DNA of 64,000 bases from DASUPK01 sp963797265 (GTDB lineage: Bacteria > Actinomycetota > Thermoleophilia > Solirubrobacterales > 70-9). The notes beneath the pieces were generated by a model. That model saw only the letters and a list, made by a program, of their open reading frames with translations, was not told where the DNA came from and made no database searches. How positions within the stretch are numbered: the first letter of the stretch is position 1; every line of letters begins with the position of its first letter. Position numbers and translations under genes: made by a program. Below are positions 59,221 through 64,000 of the stretch, piece after piece. The stretch spans positions 434,001 through 498,000 of the forward strand of contig CAWCOY010000002.1 of assembly GCA_963797265.1 (NCBI GenBank). Reading direction: 5' to 3'.

Positions 59221-59661
59221 GTGACGACCCAGACCGAGGCACCAACAGCGATTCGCAAGCTCGCCGAGCGCTACGGCGAGGCCTGGAACAGTCAGGACCT
59301 CGACGCGATCATGGACCTGCACACCGACGACTCCGTCTTCGTCGCCCACGCCGCCGGCACTCCCCCTGCCGAGGGCAAGGAGGCCGTCCGCGAGGCGTTC
59401 GCGGGCTACATCGCCCTTCTCCCCGACATCAACTTCGCCGAGCGCGCCCTGCACGTCGGCGACGGCCACTGGGGGCTCGAGTCCGTGATGAGCGGCACCG
59501 CGGCGCAGCCGATCGAGGTCGACGGAGAGACCCTCGGACAGAGCGGCGCCCGCGTTGCGGTCGACTGCGTCGACGTCATCGAGGTCCGCGACGGACTCGT
59601 CGCCAGCAAACAGACCTACATCGACTCGCTGGCGATGCAGCGTCAGCTGGGGGGTGCGTGA
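59221..59661 (+). CDS. SnoaL-like / SgcJ-type NTF2-fold protein
   Basis: The protein has 146 residues from GTG 59221. Fold segments: IRKLAERYGEAWNSQDLDAI, MDLHTDDSVFVAHAAGTPPA, KEAVREAFAGYIALLPDINF, WGLESVMSGTAAQPIEVDGE, VDCVDVIEVRDGLVASKQTY. The pattern is that of SnoaL_2/SgcJ-like proteins of about this length. It is the first gene of a four-gene overlapping operon controlled by the dyads at 59157-59195, and its stop overlaps the next start as TGATG. Confidence 0.8.
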   Translation: MTTQTEAPTAIRKLAERYGEAWNSQDLDAIMDLHTDDSVFVAHAAGTPPAEGKEAVREAFAGYIALLPDINFAERALHVGDGHWGLESVMSGTAAQPIEVDGETLGQSGARVAVDCVDVIEVRDGLVASKQTYIDSLAMQRQLGGA

Positions 59662-60206
59662 TGCACGGGAGCACGATGGGCAACGGAGGGACGGCTTCGC
59701 CATCAACGGCGGCGACAAAAACCGCCGCCGGATCAACCGCCGCCGCTGACGCGGCCGCTGCAGACGCGGCCGCCTGGGTCGCGATGTTCGCGGAGGGCTG
59801 GGCGAACCCGGTCGACGCGGACACCTTCTGCGACCACTTCGACCCCTGGTTCGACCCAGAGGTGCGGATGATCCAGCCGTCCCTCCGGCCCACGGTCGGA
59901 CCGAAGGGATTCCGCGAAGAATTCGCCCGCCCCCTCTTCTCCCTGGTTCCCGACCTGCACGGCACCGTCGAGAACTGGGCGGCCTCGGGCGACGTGGTCT
60001 ACATCGAACTGCGCCTGGACGGGACGGTGGGCAGGAGGGCGTTCACGATGCACACCTGCGACCGGATCAAGCTCCGCGATGGCAAGGCCGTGGAGCGGGT
60101 CGCCTACCTGGACCCCACTCCGCTACTCAAGGCGGTCGCGGCAAGCCCGCGTAACTGGCCTCGATTTCTCCGTTCGCAACTCCGTAGCCTGAGGAGGTCG
60201 GCATGA
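59661..60206 (+). CDS. SnoaL-like NTF2-fold protein with Ala/Thr-rich N-terminus
   Basis: The protein has 181 residues from ATG 59661. The first 40 residues are low-complexity Ala/Thr/Gly-rich (TAAGSTAAADAAAADAAAWV), followed by the NTF2 fold: MFAEGWANPVDADTFCDHFD, DPEVRMIQPSLRPTVGPKGF REEFARPLFSLVPD, WAASGDVVYIELRLDGTVGR and KLRDGKAVERVAYLDPTPLL. The C-terminal helix has several Arg (RNWPRFLRSQLRSLRRSA). A later start such as ATG 59676 is possible. It overlaps the hydrolase gene by 4 bases (ATGA). Confidence 0.78.
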   Translation: MHGSTMGNGGTASPSTAATKTAAGSTAAADAAAADAAAWVAMFAEGWANPVDADTFCDHFDPWFDPEVRMIQPSLRPTVGPKGFREEFARPLFSLVPDLHGTVENWAASGDVVYIELRLDGTVGRRAFTMHTCDRIKLRDGKAVERVAYLDPTPLLKAVAASPRNWPRFLRSQLRSLRRSA

Positions 60207-61045
60207 GCGAGGCGAAGCTCTCCCAGGGAACGATCAATTACCGCGAGTCCGGCGAGGGCCCACCGGTCGTATTCGTCCACGGCCTCCTGGTCGACGGCCG
60301 GCTCTGGCGCAAGGTGACGCCGCTCCTCGAGGACCGCTTCCGCTGCATCGTCCCCGACCTGCCCCTGGGCTCGCACCGCACGCCGATGAGCCCGGACGCC
60401 GACCTCTCTCCCCCGGGCCTGGCCCGCCTCATCGCTGACTTCCTCGAGGTCCAGAACCTCGAGGATGTCGTTCTGGTCGCCAACGACACCGGCGGCGCGA
60501 TCTCCCAGATCACCGCCGCCAACCATCCGGAGCGAATCGGCCGCCTCGTGCTGACCAACTGCGATGCGTTCGAGAACTTCCTGCCTCCGGCGTTTCGTCC
60601 CCTGCAGTGGGCGGCGCGGGTACCAGGAGGCCTCACGGGGATGATGGCCGGAATGCGCTTGGCGGCACTCCGGCGACTGCCGCTCGCCTACGGCTGGCTG
60701 ATCAAGCGCGACTTCGCCGGTGCGCCGACCCGTGAGTGGGTCGACCCGTTTCTGACCAACAGGGAGGTCCGCCGCGACACGGTCAAGGTCCTCCGTGGAA
60801 TCGACTCGCGCTACACGATCGAGGCGGCGGAGAAGCTGCGCACCTTCGATCGACCCACGCTGCTCGCCTGGGCGGTCGAGGACCGCTTTTTCAAGATCTC
60901 CTTCGCCGAGAGGCTCGCCGCCACCATCAACGGCGCGACCCTCGAGCGAATCGAGGACTCCTACACCTTCGTCTCGGAGGACCAGCCCGAGCGACTCGCC
61001 GAGCTGATCGCGCGCTTTGCCAGCGAGCCGGCACCGGTCGCGTAG
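60203..61045 (+). CDS. Alpha/beta hydrolase, haloalkane-dehalogenase-like, with atypical triad
   Basis: The protein has 280 residues behind GAGGAGG. The oxyanion region is VVFVHGLLVDGRLWRKVTPL. The nucleophile elbow VLVANDTGGAISQITAANHP carries Asp95 instead of Ser, as in haloalkane dehalogenases and epoxide hydrolases. The C-terminal strand-loop that normally holds the catalytic His reads IEDSYTFVSEDQPERLA, with Thr255 where GHF would be expected, so the classical triad is incomplete. It may be a binding protein, or may release an ester intermediate by another route. It overlaps the membrane methyltransferase-like gene by 29 bases. Confidence 0.8.
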   Translation: MSEAKLSQGTINYRESGEGPPVVFVHGLLVDGRLWRKVTPLLEDRFRCIVPDLPLGSHRTPMSPDADLSPPGLARLIADFLEVQNLEDVVLVANDTGGAISQITAANHPERIGRLVLTNCDAFENFLPPAFRPLQWAARVPGGLTGMMAGMRLAALRRLPLAYGWLIKRDFAGAPTREWVDPFLTNREVRRDTVKVLRGIDSRYTIEAAEKLRTFDRPTLLAWAVEDRFFKISFAERLAATINGATLERIEDSYTFVSEDQPERLAELIARFASEPAPVA

Positions 61046-61532
61046 CGTCGCCGCGGCGGGCAGCGCCGCCTTCCTGGTGCTCGCGCCCGGGGCCGTCGCC
61101 GGGCTGATCCCGTGGCTCTTGACCGGCTGGAAAATGGAAGCCGCCTCACTCCTGATTCAGGTCGCCGGCGGCGCGCTGATCGGTCTCGGCATCGGCTTCC
61201 TGCTGCACGCGTTCGCGCGTTTCGTCGTCGAGGGTCTCGGGACGCCGGCCCCGGTGGCCCCGACCGAGCGCCTCGTCGTCGGCGGCGTCTACCGCTACGT
61301 CCGCAACCCGATGTACCTCGCCGTCGGGGCGACGATTGTCGGCCAGGCACTGCTGCTGGGGCAATTCGGGCTACTCGCCTACGCCGCCGCCTTCGGGGCG
61401 GTCGTCTTCTGCTTCGTCCGCCTCTACGAGGAACCGACGCTCAGCGCTCAGTTCGGGGCCGGCTATGACGCCTATCGCCGGCCCGTGCCAGGCTGGCTGC
61501 CTCGGCTGCATCCGTGGAGCAGCAGCGACTGA
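61017..61532 (+). CDS. Isoprenylcysteine carboxyl methyltransferase-like (ICMT/PEMT family) membrane protein
   Basis: The protein has 171 residues if TTG 61017 is used; a later start cannot be excluded. There are four hydrophobic helices (GSAAFLVLAPGAVAGLIPWL, SLLIQVAGGALIGLGIGFLL, LAVGATIVGQALLLGQFGLL, YAAAFGAVVFCFVRLYEEPT). The family signature VVGGVYRYVRNPMYLAVGAT and the C-terminal EEPTLSAQFGAGYDAYRRPV PGWLPRL match the ICMT/phospholipid-methyltransferase fold that binds SAM at the membrane. In bacteria these act on lipids or small molecules. As last gene of the operon it may methylate the operon's product. Confidence 0.82.
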   Translation: MPASRHRSRSVAAAGSAAFLVLAPGAVAGLIPWLLTGWKMEAASLLIQVAGGALIGLGIGFLLHAFARFVVEGLGTPAPVAPTERLVVGGVYRYVRNPMYLAVGATIVGQALLLGQFGLLAYAAAFGAVVFCFVRLYEEPTLSAQFGAGYDAYRRPVPGWLPRLHPWSSSD

Positions 61533-61536
61533 GCGC

Positions 61537-63324
61537 TCAGCAGTGGAGCGTCCGCTTCAGCGTGACGATCCGCCCGTCGAGCGAGGTCACCACCGCCTCG
61601 AGCCGGTTGCCTGAGGCGGCGTGCGGCAGCCGCGTCCGGATCGGCGGCTTGGTGTCGCGGCGGATCTTCTTCCCTCGCAGGTATAAGGTCGCCTCATGCG
61701 GCTTGCCCTTGCCGGCGACCTTGGCGGTCGAGCAGCGGCGCACCTTCAGCTTGACCTTCGGCCGCGCCCGGCAGCGCTTACCGGCGCAGACAGCTTCCGA
61801 TGAGAGCAGTCGCTGGAGTGCGCTCTGCACCGAAGCGTAGACGGGGTTACCCGCCTGGTTCTGCAGCTCGAACGGGTCGGCCTGCAGGTCGTAGAGCTCG
61901 CGTTCCCCGCTCCCGTACTGGTTGTAGAGGTAGCGGTCGGTTCGCACCCCCTGGTAGTTGAGCGGCGGGTCCTCTGGGTCCTCGGTCGTGTCCGGCGTGA
62001 AGTAGGTCTCGAGGTCCAGGGCGCGTCCCGGGAAGTCCCGCTTCTTCTTCATGATCCGCACCAGGGACATCCCGTCCTGCTTGCGTCCCGGCTTGGCGTT
62101 GGCGAAGTCGAGGATGGTCGGCGCCAGGTCCACGTTGGAGACCGGCTGCCTGCGGTGCACACCCTTCGGCATCCCGGGCGCGCGGATCAAGAGCGGCACG
62201 CGGATGGAGGGCTCGTAGACGCGCACCTTCCCCTGCCGAACGCGGTGCTCGCCATGGAAGAAGCCGTTGTCCGAGGTGAACATCAGCACCGTGTTCTTCA
62301 GCTCCCCGCTCGCCTTCAGGGTGCTGACGACGTTCTGCACGAGATCGTCGACTCCGAGGACCGCCTCGGCCCGGGCGCGGTAGCGAGCGTCCACGGTGTT
62401 GATCTGCGTCTGGTTCATGAGGGTGAGATCCCTGATGTTCGACGGCTTATCGGAGACATTGGCCTCGTTGAAGCTCGGGTCCCGCGGCGCCGTGAGCCCG
62501 GCCAGCTTGCCCTCGTAGCGGGGCGCCGCCCGTGGGTTGTTCAAGGCGCTTCCAGTGCCGTTGCAGTTGCACGACGCCGCCTCCGAGTGCGGATCGCGCG
62601 GGGCGACCGAGAGGTAGAACGGCTTGCGGCTCGGCGCTCGGCGGCGGATGAAGTCGGCGGCCCTCTGCGAGTAGACGTCGGTCTGGTAGGTGGCGGCGTC
62701 GGGGACGTCCGGGGTCGAGCCGTAATGCACGATCTGACCGTTCTCGTTGAGCGTGTAGCCGTAGGCGGTGTAGGTGCCTCCGGTGAAGGCGGCGGGGTCG
62801 TCGAGCGACCCGTACCACTCGTTCCAGCCCGGCGGGACGTCGCTGTCCGGCGCGTCGCGCCCATAGCCGTTCAGGAACTTGCCGATGTGCGCCGTGTAGT
62901 AACCCGCGCGCTGCAGCCACACGGGCAAGGTGTTGCCGAGCGTCGGCCGCAGCCTCGCGTAGCCACCTGAGGGAAGTTGGTTGCCGCGAACGCCGTGGTT
63001 GTGGGCGTACTGCCCAGTCAGCATCGTCGCCCGCGACGGGCAGCAGAGCGAGTAGTTGACGAAGGAGTTGTCGAAGGTGACGCCCTTGGCCCCGAGCGCC
63101 GCGTTCGTCTTCGTCAGGAACCGCTGCAGATTGACCGACTGGTCGTCATCCATGATCAGGACGATGTTCGGCCGCGCCTGCTTGGCCTTCTTGGGTTTCT
63201 TCGCCTCGCTGCCGCTCGGCGCGAGCGCAACGGTCACCGAGAGCAATCCCGCCAGACACAGGGCGCCGGTGGCTCGCCTCCCGGCCGAACGCTTCGATCT
63301 CACCGTGTGCGCCCGCTTCCCCAC
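61537..63324 (-). CDS. Secreted sulfatase (arylsulfatase type)
   Basis: The protein has 595 residues. A signal peptide (ATGALCLAGLLSVTVALAPS) is followed by a Lys-rich linker (KKPKKAKQARPNIVLIMDDD, which includes the metal-binding Asp-Asp). The sulfatase signature is CCPSRATMLTGQYAHNHGVR, with Cys94 in C-x-P-S-R to be converted to formylglycine. Other features: YTAHIGKFLNGYG, NTVLMFTSDNGFFHGEHRVR and the C-terminal half with ELYDLQADPFELQNQAG. The last 80 residues form a separate Cys-containing domain (CAGKRCRARPKVKLKVRRCS to the terminal LHC). A formylglycine-generating enzyme must be encoded elsewhere. The start is a GTG. Confidence 0.9.
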   Translation of the reverse strand: MGKRAHTVRSKRSAGRRATGALCLAGLLSVTVALAPSGSEAKKPKKAKQARPNIVLIMDDDQSVNLQRFLTKTNAALGAKGVTFDNSFVNYSLCCPSRATMLTGQYAHNHGVRGNQLPSGGYARLRPTLGNTLPVWLQRAGYYTAHIGKFLNGYGRDAPDSDVPPGWNEWYGSLDDPAAFTGGTYTAYGYTLNENGQIVHYGSTPDVPDAATYQTDVYSQRAADFIRRRAPSRKPFYLSVAPRDPHSEAASCNCNGTGSALNNPRAAPRYEGKLAGLTAPRDPSFNEANVSDKPSNIRDLTLMNQTQINTVDARYRARAEAVLGVDDLVQNVVSTLKASGELKNTVLMFTSDNGFFHGEHRVRQGKVRVYEPSIRVPLLIRAPGMPKGVHRRQPVSNVDLAPTILDFANAKPGRKQDGMSLVRIMKKKRDFPGRALDLETYFTPDTTEDPEDPPLNYQGVRTDRYLYNQYGSGERELYDLQADPFELQNQAGNPVYASVQSALQRLLSSEAVCAGKRCRARPKVKLKVRRCSTAKVAGKGKPHEATLYLRGKKIRRDTKPPIRTRLPHAASGNRLEAVVTSLDGRIVTLKRTLHC

Positions 63325-63408
63325 GCCCCCAAAAACCGTGACCCGGGTGGCGAGTTGCGCTTTGTGGCTTGGGGCGCTATCGCCCGCGCGCCGGGTTAAG
63401 GTACGGCC

Positions 63409-64000
63409 GTGGCAAGCACAGGGGAAGGGCAGGCGAAAGGGGAGAACATCTCAGTCGTCCTGGCTGACGACCATGCGGTCGTACGCAGCGCCCTTCGCCT
63501 CATGCTCGAGCGCGAGCCCGACATCGAGGTCGTCGCGGAGGCAGGCGACGCGGACTCCGCGGCGCGATACGTCAGCGGGCACCACCCGAAGGTCCTGATC
63601 CTCGACATCAACATGCCGGGCGGATCCGGGCTGGCGGCAATCCCATCGATCCGCGAGCAATCGCCGGACACCGAGATCGTCGTACTCACCATGCAGGACG
63701 AGACGGCCTTTGCACGCGAGGCTCTCCAGGCTGGGGTGCTCGGCTACATCCTCAAGGAGGCGGCAAGCGAGGAGCTGGTCAAGGCGGTACGCATGGCCGC
63801 CGAGGGGCGCACCTACCTTCAGCCGGAGCTGGGCGCCCGCCTGGCCGCCGAGCCTGACGCGGCCACGCCCGACGACCTCTCGGAGCGGGAGCTCGAGGTC
63901 CTCCGGCTGATTGCGCTGGGCCACACCAACAACGAGATCGCCGAGCAGCTCTACCTGAGCGTGCGCACGGTCGAATCGCACCGTGCCCACATCCAGCAGA
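63409..64000 (+). CDS. LuxR/NarL-family response regulator (partial)
   Basis: The first 197 residues from GTG 63409; the gene runs off the right edge. The receiver domain carries the acidic pair in VVLADDHAVVRSALRLMLER, the phosphoacceptor Asp in PKVLILDINMPGGSGLAAIP, Thr in VVLTMQDE and Lys in GYILKEAASEELVKAV. The LuxR-type helix-turn-helix LSERELEVLRLIALGHTNNE IAEQLYLSVRTVESHRAHI is nearly complete. It pairs in type with HisKA_3 kinases such as the one at 10749-12011, but no kinase is adjacent within the window. It is divergent from the sulfatase across about 85 bases. Confidence 0.92.
   Translation, partial: MASTGEGQAKGENISVVLADDHAVVRSALRLMLEREPDIEVVAEAGDADSAARYVSGHHPKVLILDINMPGGSGLAAIPSIREQSPDTEIVVLTMQDETAFAREALQAGVLGYILKEAASEELVKAVRMAAEGRTYLQPELGARLAAEPDAATPDDLSERELEVLRLIALGHTNNEIAEQLYLSVRTVESHRAHIQQ

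Noticed and set aside
59172..59660. Open frame upstream of the second SnoaL-like gene, in the same frame
   Set aside because: Lies over the first SnoaL-like gene in another frame and has low-complexity Arg-rich content.

Overview
The window is a G+C-rich, densely packed chromosomal segment from an actinobacterium, most likely a member of class Thermoleophilia (Solirubrobacterales/Gaiellales-like). The reasons are: a SecA with a C-terminal SEC-C zinc tail; an actinobacterial-type rpmE-prfA-prmC-tsaC-glyA-(wecA-like)-atpIBEFHAGDC gene order; secreted proteins with Lys-rich tails; and a cell-surface protein with Asn-Ala-Thr (NAT) repeats of the kind common in that class. The taxonomic call is inference from gene content. 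No rRNA, tRNA, CRISPR array or complete insertion sequence was seen.

Layout. 1-2.2 kb: the end of a methylamine-dehydrogenase-like light chain, a MauE-thioredoxin fusion, and a trypsin-like protease gene broken by three lesions. 2.2-9.6 kb: NAD synthesis (nadA, nadC), DNA repair (mutM, and an ECF sigma factor coupled to ogt), small enzymes and a FIST-domain protein. 9.6-25.7 kb: prfB with its programmed frameshift, a histidine kinase, a methyltransferase, an M28 peptidase, secA, hpf, comF, secreted hydrolases, a sialidase-like protein, a sugar dehydrogenase and ahcY. 25.7-33.8 kb: arfB, a thiolase and an envelope-sugar block (PGI/PMI, sugar-nucleotide pyrophosphorylase, nucleotide-sugar dehydrogenase, LCP ligase), then an M20 peptidase. 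33.9-41.4 kb: the complete ATP synthase operon. 41.7-51.7 kb: an ECF/anti-sigma pair divergent from a NAT-repeat protein, a WecA-like transferase, asnB, two glycan-assembly genes and glyA. 51.8-54.2 kb: an R2lox-TetR-SnoaL-SnoaL operon. 54.2-59.1 kb: tsaC-prmC-prfA, an AbiEi-like gene bracketed by repeats, a DUF1385 protein and rpmE. 59.2-61.5 kb: a four-gene operon behind two dyad operators. 61.5-64 kb: a sulfatase and a LuxR-type response regulator cut by the window end.

How it fits together. Reading leftwards from 59 kb, the conserved housekeeping order rpmE-prfA-prmC-tsaC-glyA-wecA-atp is still visible but is interrupted by accessory blocks, each associated with repeats or with its own regulator. 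Two dispersed repeat families stand out. Family A contains the 16-base unit GGGGTCAGGTCTTGCA and occurs as two long elements in opposite orientation about 44 kb apart. Family B is a roughly 45-base palindrome running from GCGAGGGTGCTCC to GGAGCAACCCGTTTCATG, with about seven copies clustered at gene junctions.

The most interesting observation is that family B copies also lie inside reading frames without breaking them: the N-terminus of AtpD, the N-terminus of the M28 peptidase (nested inside family A arms) and the C-terminus of a sugar-nucleotide pyrophosphorylase. This resembles the coding palindromic elements known from Rickettsia.
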